64,000 nucleotides of DNA from Streptomyces sp. NBC_00258. GTDB lineage: Bacteria > Actinomycetota > Actinomycetes > Streptomycetales > Streptomycetaceae. A program made the position numbers and the translations under genes. Below, in pieces: positions 7,825 to 16,100 of this stretch; the first letter of the stretch is position 1, and the number at the start of each line of letters is the position of its first letter. Location of the stretch: positions 62,001-126,000 of the forward strand of contig NZ_CP108081.1 of the NCBI RefSeq assembly GCF_036182465.1, in the 5' to 3' direction. Below the pieces are notes generated by a model that saw only the letters and a program-made list of their open reading frames with translations, was not told the DNA's origin and did not search any database.

Positions 7825-8814
7825 ATGCCACCGCGCCCCGACCTGACCGGCGGCCAGTCCGTGGACCGACTCCGGCTCATCGTCCGGGTCGCGCGCATGT
7901 ACCACGAGCGCGAGCTGCGCCAGTCGCAGATCGCCGAGGGCCTGAACCTCTCGCAGGCCGGCGTGTCCCGACTGCTGCGCGCGGCCACCGAGTTGGGGAT
8001 CGTCCGCACCATCGTGGTCTCGCCCGACGGAATCCACAGCGAGCTGGAGGACGCCCTCGCCGAGCGTCACCGGCTCACGGATGTCGTGATCACGGATGGG
8101 GACGACCTGCCCGACCACCCGGCGCTGCTGCTGCGCGCCCTGGGCTCGGCCGCGGCCGGCTATCTGGCGACCGCGTTCCGGGCCGATGACCTCATCGGCG
8201 TGTCCACCTGGAGCGAGACCCTGCTGGCCGCAGTGGATGTGATGCAACCCGCGAAGCAGCCTGCCTGCGACAAGGTGGTCCAGCTGATGGGCGGCATGGG
8301 CGACCCGCAGGGGCAGGTGCGGGCGACCCGGCTGACGGCCAGGCTCGCCGAACTCGCCGGCGCCACACCGCTGTTCGTCCGCGCACCCGGCCTAGTCGGG
8401 GGCGCCCAGGCCCGGCTCGCACTGCTGCGCGACCCGTCGGTGCTCGAAGTCAGCCAGGCCTGGGCGCGGTTGACCACGGTCCTCGTCGGCATCGGCAGCG
8501 TGGAGCCCTCTCCCCTGCTGCGGCTGAGCGGCAACGCCGTCGCCGAGGAGGAGATGGAGCGGCTGCGCGACCTGGGCGCCGTCGGCGACATCTGTCAGCG
8601 CTTTTTCGACCAGGACGGAGTCCATGTCGACGCGGGCCTCGGCGAGCGCACCATCGGCATCCCCGTGGACCAGCTGCGCACCGTCCCGCGCCGGATCGCC
8701 GTGGCCGGGGGCGAGCGCAAGTACGCGGCTGTCCGGAGCGCGGTGCGCGGCCGGTGGATCACCGCACTCGTCACGGACATCGGCACGGCTCGACGCCTGC
8801 TGGACGACGACTGA
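7825..8814 (+). CDS. Second SorC/DeoR-family transcriptional regulator
   Basis: Paralogue (329 aa) of the regulator at 3489-4439 with the same architecture. HTH near residues 20-58 (RQSQIAEGLNLSQAGVSRLL), then a sugar-binding domain with LMGGMGDPQ, VLVGIGSVEP, AVGDICQRFFDQ and AVAGGERKYAAVRSAV. It is divergent from the ABC operon and probably controls it, perhaps together with its paralogue because the candidate operators are alike. ATG 7825 follows a GAGG element. The two regulators flank the importer, one on each side, suggesting separate control of uptake and catabolism. Confidence 0.9.
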   Translation: MPPRPDLTGGQSVDRLRLIVRVARMYHERELRQSQIAEGLNLSQAGVSRLLRAATELGIVRTIVVSPDGIHSELEDALAERHRLTDVVITDGDDLPDHPALLLRALGSAAAGYLATAFRADDLIGVSTWSETLLAAVDVMQPAKQPACDKVVQLMGGMGDPQGQVRATRLTARLAELAGATPLFVRAPGLVGGAQARLALLRDPSVLEVSQAWARLTTVLVGIGSVEPSPLLRLSGNAVAEEEMERLRDLGAVGDICQRFFDQDGVHVDAGLGERTIGIPVDQLRTVPRRIAVAGGERKYAAVRSAVRGRWITALVTDIGTARRLLDDD

Positions 8815-9039
8815 GCGCGCGGCCTCGCCCGATACATCGTCGCCTTCGCCCTCGACAGCTGGCTGCGCGCCAAGGGCTACCCGCCCGATCTCAAACCGCC
8901 TGGGCCGCGCCGTGGGCGGCCTCCAGGACCGATCCCGACGACAGCATCGCCCCGCAACCTCGTGCTGTCCGGTCTCCAACAGCTCGGTATGGCTTGGGCG
9001 GAAGGCATTTCGGGCACGGTGATCGTTCGTGATATCTCA
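8815..9039. other. Gap without an intact gene
   Basis: A short plus-strand stretch reads like a protein (ARYIVAFALDSWLRAKGY), but it has no start, no family that I recognise and soon runs into unrelated sequence. It is probably the edge of the gene-fragment area that follows. Confidence 0.4.
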
Positions 9040-9262
9040 CCCAGGCGGACCCCGGCATCCCAGACCTGCCGGAGCCTGGCGACTCGTTCGGCTTCGCGCT
9101 CGCCCTGGGCGACATGAATGGCGATGGTTACGCCGACCTGGTCGTCGGGGCAAGCGGCGAGGCGGCTGGCGACGTGCAGGGCGCCGGTTCGGTCACCGTG
9201 GTCTTCGGGGACCGGTCCGGTCTGTCGCGTAAGGCCATCGCGTTCCACGTCCCGGCCCCGAC
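9040..9262 (+). pseudogene. FG-GAP (integrin-alpha-like) repeat protein fragment
   Basis: The plus strand encodes one FG-GAP/VCBS blade: GDSFGFALALGDMNGDGYAD, then LVVGASGEAAGD, then GAGSVTVVFGD. The calcium-binding DMNGDGYAD and the VVG(A) turn identify the family, normally found as seven tandem blades in secreted proteins. Only about one repeat remains. No signal peptide or start is visible, and homology stops abruptly near 9262, where minus-strand transposase sequence begins. It is a broken remnant. Confidence 0.7.
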
Positions 9263-9287
9263 ACCACGTGAGCATTTCGGTGGCCGG

Positions 9288-9450
9288 CTGACCAGCTCGA
9301 CGGGCAGGTCACGCAGGACCCAGGCCAGGCGGGTGACGTCATAGCCGGCATCGCTGGCGATCACGATATGCGGGTCCCCGGCCTGCCACTGGCCGGCTGT
9401 GATGAGTCGCTCGACGACACCCCTCAACTGGGCGGCGGTGACCGCGGTGG
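9288..9450 (-). pseudogene. IS701-like DDE transposase internal fragment
   Basis: Minus-strand reading RLITAGQWQAGDPHIVIASD continues with AGYDVTRLAWVLRDLPVELV. This matches the core of the actinomycete DDE-endonuclease (IS701-like) transposases, including the catalytic-aspartate segment DAGYD. Only about 50 codons remain, flanked by an FG-GAP remnant and an Rhs remnant, so the enzyme cannot be functional. Confidence 0.7.
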
Positions 9451-9930
9451 CGTCGTCCACCGGTCCCAGCCGCACTGCTTCCTGGCGTGCACATCCCCCC
9501 GTGCAACCCAGGGCGCCTTCCAGACATCCGACAGCGACGGCACCGCCGACCTGACCCCAGTTGACTTTGTGTCCGGACAGGCGCTGCACGCCCCAGTCGA
9601 GGCCGCCTCCTGAGGGTCTGCGCAGGCGGTCGGGGAGGACAGGGCGTACTCGTAGAGGTTGGGGCCGCCTTCGTGACCGGATGGGGTCTTGGGGAGATGA
9701 AACGGCCGGTCTGCGGGTCGTAGTAGCGGTCGCGGCAGTAGAGCAATCCTGTTCCGTCGTCTTCGCGGCCGGTGAAGGTGCGGCGATTGGAGCTGGTGGC
9801 GCCTCTGGGCGTGGGCTGGCCTGCGGGGTCGTAGGGTGGCGAGTGGCGATGGTGCCGTCTGTCGGCCAGACCCCGCACGGTGCCCAGGGCGTCAGTGAGG
9901 TAGATCTGGGTTTTGCTCTTTCTTCTGGCT
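9451..9930 (-). pseudogene. Rhs-repeat core protein remnant with frameshifts
   Basis: The minus strand shows the C-terminal Rhs core in pieces: YLTDALGTVRGLAD, then TFTGREDDGTGLLYCRDRYY, then DPQTGRFIS, and in a second frame GHEGGPNLYEYALSSPTACA. These are hallmarks of Rhs/YD-repeat polymorphic toxin cores. The frame changes near 9855 and again near 9690. No toxin domain or immunity gene follows; the coding trace runs into transposase sequence. A decayed end of an Rhs toxin gene is the simplest reading. Confidence 0.75.
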
Positions 9931-10035
9931 TCCGGAAGTGGTCAGACCCGTGCGGTTGCCGAGGGGATATTAGGTGAAGGCGGCGTACTGACTCTGCGTC
10001 ACACCGCTCGGTACCTGCATCTACGGGAGCCCTCG

Positions 10036-12825
10036 TCAGCTCTGGACTGTCTCCCGAGACAAAGCCATCTCAAACCAGACGATTTTTCCGGTGGCAAGTC
10101 GGCTAGAGCCCCATCGCATGGAAAGCTTGTTGACCAGAAAGAGCCCTCGTCCCCCCTCATCGAAGGTACGTGAATGACGCAGCCGGGGAGGCTGTGACAC
10201 ATCGTCAGCAACCTCGCAGCGCAGCACGTCCGAGCGCAGCAGCCGCAGCGTGATCGGCCGTGACGTGTAGCGCACAGCGTTGGTCACAAGCTCGCTGACG
10301 AGCAGTTCGACCGAGTCGGCGAGGCTGTCCAGCTCCCAGCGGGTCAGTGCGCCGCGAGTGAGTTTCCGGGCCAGGCCAGGGGCCTTGGCCTCGGGGTCCA
10401 GATGCCAGAACGCGACGTCGCTGGGCGCGATTCCGTCGAAGCGGGCGGCGAGCAGCGCGATGTCGTCGTCCCGGTCGCCCGGGCCGAGCATGTCGAGCAC
10501 CTCGTCGCACAGCGCCTCAAGGGGCGGCGGATGGTCGGCGCCGGTCAGCTGCGCGGTGGCGGCGAGCTTCTCGCGCAGCTGTTCTATACCGGTCCACACG
10601 TCACGCAGCCGCGACTCGACCAGACCGTCGGTGTAGAGCAGCAGGGTGGCGCCGGCGGGCGCGTCCAGCTCGACCGCCTCGAAATCCACCCCGCCCACAC
10701 CAACCGGTGCACTCGGCGGTACGCGCAGGACCTCGGCCCGGCCGCCCAGGTGGAGCAGGACGGGCGGGGGATGGCCCGCGTTGGCGATGGTGATGCGGTG
10801 CGCGACCGGGTCGTACACCGCGTACAGGCAGGTCGCCATGCGGTCGGTACCGAGCCGCTGGGCCTGCTCGTCCAGGTGGTGCAGGACCTCCTGCGGCGGC
10901 AGGTCGAGCCCCGCGAGGGTCTGCGCGGTCGTCCGCAGCTGGCCCATGATGGCCGCCGAGGTCATGGAGTGGCCCATGACGTCACCGACGACGAGGGCGA
11001 CCCGGCTGCCGGGCAGCGGAATCGCGTCGTACCAGTCCCCGCCGACCCTGGCCGTCTCCGCGGCAGGCAGATAGCGGAACGCCAGCCGCACACCGGTCGG
11101 CCGGGGCAGCGTCTCGGGCAGCATCGTGCGCTGCAGCTCGTCCGCGATGTGCTCCTGGCTTCGCGCCAGCAGGGCTCGGTCGATACCGAGCGCGCTGTGC
11201 GTGGCCATCTGAGCTGCGACCAGCACGTCTGCATCGTCGTAAGGAGCGCGCTGGTAGCGGATGAGGACGGCAAATCCGAATAGCTGCCACTTGCATTGGA
11301 GAGGAGCAATGATCGCGCTGAACTGTCCGGGAAGCGGTCCCGCAGCAATCTCCGCCAGCGCGGCCCGGGACAGGACGTCATTGATGGCGATGGGCCTGAT
11401 GTTGGCAAGAATCTCGGCCAGCGCACCGTCGGACGTGAAGACAAGGTCTTCTTCGGGTGCCAGCAGTATCAGCGGAGCCAGGGCGGAGGACTCCGCTGGA
11501 ACGTGGGTTCGATGGGCAAGGCGCAGATTGTGCGGGCGCAGCGTTTCGTAGTCCTGCAGCGGCGTGCTGAGGTAGACGAGGATTCCGTCGGCGAACTGTG
11601 GCACCGCGGCGTCCGCGAGGGCGGTGACCACTTCGTCGACGGTGGTTCCGGAAGCGATGTGCTCGGTGGCGGCGCCGGCAAGTCTCATACGGTCCAGCGA
11701 CAGCGCTGCACCGTCGACACGTCCAACTGGTGCAGTGGATTCGCTGGTCACAGGGTTGTTCGTAGTTGTTGCGAAGTATTGTCCGTCAGCTTGCGTCCCA
11801 GCTGATTCCTTGCCCGCAGGAGGCACTGACGTCGTCGGTACAGTCTCGCCGGGGATGGTCCGGCTGCCTAAGCCCTCCCCCTGCGGCACGGTGACGTCCA
11901 GGCCGAGGTCCTCGGCGGCCTCCTGTACGGCGCTGTGCTCTCGGTCCAGTGCAAAACGCACCTTCTCCAAGGTCTCGTCGACGGCGTCAAAGGCGGCCTC
12001 GTCGGGCTCCCGCTGTGCAGTGGGGACAGGTAGCGGGCGGCTGTGGACGGTTTCTCCCCGCTCACCGGCGGCCGTCTTCGTTCTGAGTTCTCGCAGTTCA
12101 GCTTCCAACTGCTGGATGCGACGTGCCGCGTGATCGGCGACAGTCTGAGCCGTCTGCCGCTCGCTGTCGGCACGGGTCAACTGGGTGCGCAGCTCATGCT
12201 CTTGCGCCTCTGCCCGATGCCTCATCCGCTCAAGACTCGTGACTTCTTCCGGATCACCCGGCGTGGAATGGCTCAGAGCGTCGATACGCCGGGTGAGTTC
12301 CATGACTTTCGCCTGGGCCTGGCCCAGCATGCCGAAGAGAATCGTGGCGATCTGCAGGGCCTGCTGCCGTCCGTGCTCGCTGGCTTCGAACGCCTGACGG
12401 GCACGGTTGAGTTCTTCGTAGGCGGTGAGGGCCCGTTGCTGAGCGTGGAGAACCTCCCGCGCGGTCACCTGGGGTCCGCTGCCGTCCGTGGCGGTGGGCG
12501 CGTTCTCGGCGGCCTCCCACAATTGCCGCGGTTGCTCCAGGCGCTGTTGCACAGCCTCGTGGTCATCATCCGGGAAACAGATGTCGGCCACGGCTTCGAC
12601 CAGGTCCCATATCAAGCCCTCGCCCGCCAGCTGACCGCGCAGCCTGCGCAGCGTAGGCACTTGGCCGTCGCCGAAATGGTCGGTCGTGAGCCGCAGATGC
12701 AGCTGTTTCACGGTCACCCCGGCCATGTCCAGCCATGACCGCAGCATGCCGACGACTTCGTTGGTCTCCGCGCACGAACCACGCGCCGGTGACCACGGAC
12801 GCCCGGCCCGAGTCTGCTCCCCCAC
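10036..12825 (-). CDS. SpoIIE-type PP2C phosphatase with GAF and C-terminal HATPase domain
   Basis: Large cytoplasmic multidomain regulator (929 aa). In order: a helical HTH-like segment (residues ~25-110), a coiled-coil region rich in A/E/Q (~130-270), a GAF sensor (~385-550), a SpoIIE/PP2C serine phosphatase (~590-790; VGGDWYDAI, VGDVMGHS, NAGHPPP, LLYTDGLVESR) and an RsbW-like ATPase (~800-929; ELVTNAVRYT, GGRGLFLV). Such proteins act in partner-switching control of sigma factors through anti-sigma antagonists. GTG 12825 is chosen because AGGGGG precedes it and homology starts shortly after; an in-frame ATG lies at 12942. No cognate anti-sigma antagonist gene lies nearby. Confidence 0.85.
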   Translation of the reverse strand: MGEQTRAGRPWSPARGSCAETNEVVGMLRSWLDMAGVTVKQLHLRLTTDHFGDGQVPTLRRLRGQLAGEGLIWDLVEAVADICFPDDDHEAVQQRLEQPRQLWEAAENAPTATDGSGPQVTAREVLHAQQRALTAYEELNRARQAFEASEHGRQQALQIATILFGMLGQAQAKVMELTRRIDALSHSTPGDPEEVTSLERMRHRAEAQEHELRTQLTRADSERQTAQTVADHAARRIQQLEAELRELRTKTAAGERGETVHSRPLPVPTAQREPDEAAFDAVDETLEKVRFALDREHSAVQEAAEDLGLDVTVPQGEGLGSRTIPGETVPTTSVPPAGKESAGTQADGQYFATTTNNPVTSESTAPVGRVDGAALSLDRMRLAGAATEHIASGTTVDEVVTALADAAVPQFADGILVYLSTPLQDYETLRPHNLRLAHRTHVPAESSALAPLILLAPEEDLVFTSDGALAEILANIRPIAINDVLSRAALAEIAAGPLPGQFSAIIAPLQCKWQLFGFAVLIRYQRAPYDDADVLVAAQMATHSALGIDRALLARSQEHIADELQRTMLPETLPRPTGVRLAFRYLPAAETARVGGDWYDAIPLPGSRVALVVGDVMGHSMTSAAIMGQLRTTAQTLAGLDLPPQEVLHHLDEQAQRLGTDRMATCLYAVYDPVAHRITIANAGHPPPVLLHLGGRAEVLRVPPSAPVGVGGVDFEAVELDAPAGATLLLYTDGLVESRLRDVWTGIEQLREKLAATAQLTGADHPPPLEALCDEVLDMLGPGDRDDDIALLAARFDGIAPSDVAFWHLDPEAKAPGLARKLTRGALTRWELDSLADSVELLVSELVTNAVRYTSRPITLRLLRSDVLRCEVADDVSQPPRLRHSRTFDEGGRGLFLVNKLSMRWGSSRLATGKIVWFEMALSRETVQS

Positions 12826-12960
12826 GGCTCGGCCCCCTGTACGAGTTGTTCCGGCACAAACGCCGACTTGTTCCTGCAACAACATCCAACCGCTCGCGCT
12901 CATCCGCGCGCCGGGAAACGGTGAGTTCGCTCTCGAACTCAACTACATCGGTTACAGGCG

Positions 12961-13173
12961 GTGTTACGCGTGTCTCCTCGCTCCATGATCGTGCTGGCTC
13001 TGCTCACCACAGTTTTGACGCTGTCTCTGGCCGCGGGCGCCGCCGCTGCCGCACTCGCGCGATGGGACGAAGCCACTGTCCCCACCGCCATCACCCGCGC
13101 TGCCATTGCTTTTGGCGGAACACTCTCGCTGGGCATCGCCCTCGTAGCCTTGTTTGTTTCCGCTTGGAGCTAA
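12961..13173 (+). CDS. Small membrane protein
   Basis: A 70-residue protein with two hydrophobic segments (about residues 9-31 and 47-67) separated by a short polar linker ARWDEATVPTAITR. It looks like the small two-helix membrane proteins common in Streptomyces; no biochemical role is known to me. Start choice is uncertain: GTG 12961, GTG 12970 or ATG 12985 are all in frame. It lies between the SpoIIE-type gene, which is divergent, and the DUF4145-like gene on the same strand. Confidence 0.6.
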   Translation: MLRVSPRSMIVLALLTTVLTLSLAAGAAAAALARWDEATVPTAITRAAIAFGGTLSLGIALVALFVSAWS

Positions 13174-13316
13174 AGACCGTCGTCAGACAGCCCTGGAAGG
13201 CAACGGCGAGGCAGGCGTGGCCGTGTAGTGCCGCTGGGAGGCTGCAAAGCATCCGTTTCCTGTCAACTCGCCGATCTGATCAGCAAAGCCGCGAAGCCGC
13301 AGATAGTCTCCCGTGC

Positions 13317-13988
13317 GTGACGCAGATCAACTCACCCGCGAACCTTCCGCTCATCGCAGACTGCCCCACGTGCCGGAAGAAAGTACTCGCTACCGTTCAC
13401 GGCGAGGTCGACGTGCCACCGGACGATGACCTTGAACGCGACGACGCCTACCGAGTCATACTGGTCGCTTGCACCACGTGCCGGACCGCCATGGTCCTGT
13501 GCAGCAACTACCTCTACGGGCCGGAAGACTGGGACACCCCCGAGAACGTCTGGCCCAACGGTGCCCCGGTCGTCGACGCTCCCTACAGGATCCAGCGCGC
13601 CTTCCAGGAAACCTACCGGTGCTTCCACCAGGCCAGCGCCTACTCGGCGACAGCAACGATGGCCCGCCGAACCCTGGAAATGATCTGTAACGACCAAGGG
13701 GCCGTCGGCCGCAATCTGGCAAGCAAGATCGGGTGGCTGCAGCAGAACGACAAAATCGAAGGCAGGCTCCTGGACTGGGCGACTGCACTGCGTTTCATTG
13801 GCAACGAAGGAGCTCACGGTCACGAGGTCAAGCGACAGGACGCCGAAGACGCCCTGTCCTTCACGGAAGCATTGCTGGAGTACATCTATGTGCTCACCGC
13901 TCAGTACGAACAGTTCTCAAAGCGTCGGAACAAGACAGCCGCCAAGAAATCCGTGCCTCAGCCGAAGGGTCCAGCACCACAGGCATAG
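13317..13988 (+). CDS. DUF4145-like domain protein with N-terminal zinc-finger cysteines
   Basis: Soluble protein (223 aa). The N-terminus has two CxxC pairs, CPTCRKK near residue 15 and CTTCRTA near 56, spaced as in a zinc ribbon. The helical C-terminal half contains the DUF4145 signature: ATMARRTLEMICNDQG, then LRFIGNEGAHG, with an H-x-E-rich end. The GTG start at 13317 is the only one near the beginning of homology, although the frame is open far upstream. DUF4145 domains often accompany restriction or other defence proteins, but none is adjacent here; an insertion sequence begins only 45 bp downstream. Molecular role unknown. Confidence 0.75.
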   Translation: MTQINSPANLPLIADCPTCRKKVLATVHGEVDVPPDDDLERDDAYRVILVACTTCRTAMVLCSNYLYGPEDWDTPENVWPNGAPVVDAPYRIQRAFQETYRCFHQASAYSATATMARRTLEMICNDQGAVGRNLASKIGWLQQNDKIEGRLLDWATALRFIGNEGAHGHEVKRQDAEDALSFTEALLEYIYVLTAQYEQFSKRRNKTAAKKSVPQPKGPAPQA

Positions 13989-14032
13989 CGTGCCTGCCAG
14001 CCACCGACGGAGCAATACTCAAGACCTATAAC

Positions 14033-14053
14033 TAAGGGCTCGCAGAGAATCAA
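14033..14053 (+). repeat. Left terminal inverted repeat of the ISAzo13-type element
   Basis: Twenty-one bases beginning TAAGGGCTCGC and ending AATCAA, the exact reverse complement of 15796-15816. It lies only 45 bp after the DUF4145-like stop codon. Confidence 0.85.
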
Positions 14054-15759
14054 CATGCGGGTTTGATCTTCTTCGGGCGGTGTGTTCCGTACCGGTCGAG
14101 GTGGACGGCCACATCAGTCGGGGTGCGGAATCTGGCAGTTGAGGGGTGGATCGCGTGATCGTGCTCGGCCAGTAGCGAGCGTGCTTCCTGGACGGCCCGT
14201 GTGAGAGTGCTTCCGGTGACGCCAAAGAGCTGGGCGAGCAGGTCGTGGGTGCCGATCTTGCGGAGGCAGAGCACGGTGGCGAGGATCCGGTCTGCGTCGG
14301 AGAGCTTGTCCTTGGCACCCGCACCTCGCCGCCGTCGGCGCTCGCCGCCCCGGCGCTCGTGGCGGATTTGCTCGCGTTGTTCCGCGAGCGCCGGGATCAA
14401 CGCACTGACCAGCGCGTCGAGTTCGGCAGTGGTCATGCCGGTCAGCTCCGGGTCGCGGAGGGCTTGGGTGTCAACGCCGTCCGGGGACGCGGCCGGGTGG
14501 GCGGTGGTTGCTGCGGATTCCGTCTCATGGTGTGGGGCCGGGCGAGGACCAGCAGGACGGAGCGTGTAGTTCCAGTCGCCATGGAAGCGGTGCCGGCTCA
14601 TTGCCAGTGCATCGATCTCGGCGTCGGTGACCTTCACACCGGTGTCGTAGGTGCCGGTGTCGAGTTCAGCTTCGACTTTCAGACCGGTGCGGGTCGTGGT
14701 CGCCGCGATGCTGTCCACGATGACTTCATGGCTGGTCAGCGGTCTGCCGCGCCAGTTCATGGAGATGTGGGAGAACAGTCGGTGCTCGATCTTGTTCCAC
14801 TTCGAGGTCCCGGGCGGTAGGTGACAGACAGTGATCTCCAGACCAGTTCCGGAGGCGAGAGCGGCCAGTTCACTCTTCCAGGCCCGGGTGCGGTAGCCAT
14901 TGGAGCCGCCCGCGTCCGCGGTGATCAGGAGACGGGTGGCGTGCGGGTAGTCGTAACGGCCGCGGGCCTGCCACCAGCGGCGGATCGAAGCGACAGCGAA
15001 TTCGGCGGTGTCGTGGTCGGTGCCGACACTGACCCAGCCGGTGTTCGCCGCAAGGTCGTAGATGCCGTATGGGATCGCCTTGCCCGGTCCCTGTCGGTCC
15101 AGGAAGTCATGCGTTTTGACCAGCACTGGTTCGCCCGTCGGCCGCCACTCACGCCCGGCGTTCTTGTAGTCGCCGACCAACTCCTTCTTCTTGGTGTCCA
15201 CGCTGATCACCGGGTCCCCGGCACCGATGTGTTCCTTGGCCCGGTCGTTGATATAGCGGAACTGGGCATCACGGTCAGGGTGCTGTGCGCCCTCGATGGT
15301 CTTCGCGTTGGCTTGCAGGCTGAAGCCCTCCTCCCGGAGCAAGTCCCCGACCGTGTCCGCGCTCACCTTGTGCCCCTGGCGGGTGAGTTCGGCGGCGAGC
15401 TTCCTCGTCGACCTGGTTGTCCAGCGCAGCGGCGATATCGGATCCCCGCGTATGTCCGGCTCGACCAGTGCGAGCAGAGCCGGCCGCAGCCCCGGGTCTA
15501 CCTCGGCGGCCTTCTTGCGCCCGCCGCCAGGACGGCGAACCCGCCCCAGCGGTCCCTCGCCCGCCTCCAACTCGTCCACGCCCTTGCGAACAGTGGTCTC
15601 GCTGACCTGAGCCGCCTGCGCGACCAACCGGATACCGCCGTGTCCCAGGGCCCGGGCCTCGGCTCCCATCAGCAACCGACGCTGCCGCTCGTCCAGATGC
15701 GGGAACAACACCCCAAACTTGACGGCCAGTTGGTCACGAGTCGCGTCAGGGATGCCCAT
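14050..15759 (-). CDS. ISAzo13-family transposase
   Basis: DDE transposase (569 aa). An N-terminal HTH segment (about residues 30-65, GGIRLVAQAAQVSETTVRKG) is followed by RRPGGGRKKA and the catalytic core. Core landmarks are VISVDTKKKELVGDYKN, GTDHDTAEFAVASIRRWW, LLITADAGGSNGYR and LPPGTSKWNKIEHRLFS, giving plausible D, D and E catalytic residues. It is longer than usual: after the normal family end (~residue 425) there is a linker and a helix-rich tail with an arginine run, GGERRRRRGAG, and an HTH-like LAQLFGVTGSTLTRAVQEA. The gene stops inside the left terminal repeat area. It appears intact. Confidence 0.9.
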   Translation of the reverse strand: MGIPDATRDQLAVKFGVLFPHLDERQRRLLMGAEARALGHGGIRLVAQAAQVSETTVRKGVDELEAGEGPLGRVRRPGGGRKKAAEVDPGLRPALLALVEPDIRGDPISPLRWTTRSTRKLAAELTRQGHKVSADTVGDLLREEGFSLQANAKTIEGAQHPDRDAQFRYINDRAKEHIGAGDPVISVDTKKKELVGDYKNAGREWRPTGEPVLVKTHDFLDRQGPGKAIPYGIYDLAANTGWVSVGTDHDTAEFAVASIRRWWQARGRYDYPHATRLLITADAGGSNGYRTRAWKSELAALASGTGLEITVCHLPPGTSKWNKIEHRLFSHISMNWRGRPLTSHEVIVDSIAATTTRTGLKVEAELDTGTYDTGVKVTDAEIDALAMSRHRFHGDWNYTLRPAGPRPAPHHETESAATTAHPAASPDGVDTQALRDPELTGMTTAELDALVSALIPALAEQREQIRHERRGGERRRRRGAGAKDKLSDADRILATVLCLRKIGTHDLLAQLFGVTGSTLTRAVQEARSLLAEHDHAIHPSTARFRTPTDVAVHLDRYGTHRPKKIKPAC

Positions 15760-15795
15760 ACCAGGTGAACGAGCCCGGATGCGGGAAGCAACAGC

Positions 15796-15816
15796 TTGAT
15801 TCTCTGCGAGCCCTTA
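15796..15816 (-). repeat. Right terminal inverted repeat of the ISAzo13-type element
   Basis: Perfect reverse complement of the left end over 21 bases (TTGATTCTCTGCG...CCTTA). It marks the transposase start side. Confidence 0.85.
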
Positions 15817-15867
15817 GGCTTGGTGTCAGCCACGGAATCGCCTTTGCTTCAGATCTCGTTGGTCAAG

Positions 15868-15899
15868 CCCCCGCAGGTGTTGCTAGCACCTGGCGGGGG
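15868..15899. terminator. Strong GC-rich hairpin (CCCCCGC / GCGGGGG)
   Basis: CCCCCGCAGGTG pairs with CACCTGGCGGGGG around a 7-base loop with one bulge, followed by T-rich TGTTCGTTAT on the plus strand. It looks like a rho-independent terminator left just outside the insertion sequence, perhaps for a gene displaced by it. The surrounding 15817-16100 holds no gene that I can support. Confidence 0.5.
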
Positions 15900-16100
15900 C
15901 TGTTCGTTATCCGGGCACGCTAGACCCTTGTGACTGTCCGTGGCAAGCCGGTCGCGTCGAGTCAACTCGCGGGGAGGGTGGGTGGGTTGAGACCCGCCGC
16001 CCATTCCTCAGAAGCAGGGCTCGGAGATCGGCGCTTGAGCTTCGGGAGAAAAGATCGGGGCCGGTGTAAGGAAGTGCCGGGCGTATGACATGTACAGGGT

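Larger units (their letters stand above)
14033..15816. mobile_element. Complete ISAzo13-type insertion sequence
   Basis: About 1.78 kb bounded by perfect 21-bp inverted repeats at 14033-14053 and 15796-15816, sharing the core GGGCTCGCAGAGAATC. One long transposase gene fills the inside with little spare DNA. The element ends at TTA/TAA on each side; I see no longer target duplication. Intact ends and an unbroken transposase suggest a recent insertion, unlike the decayed IS relics elsewhere in the window. Confidence 0.85.

Noticed and set aside
15817..15905. Possible tRNA or attachment site at the strong hairpin after the IS
   Set aside because: Only one stem is present, with no cloverleaf and no matching repeat elsewhere; a terminator explains it better.
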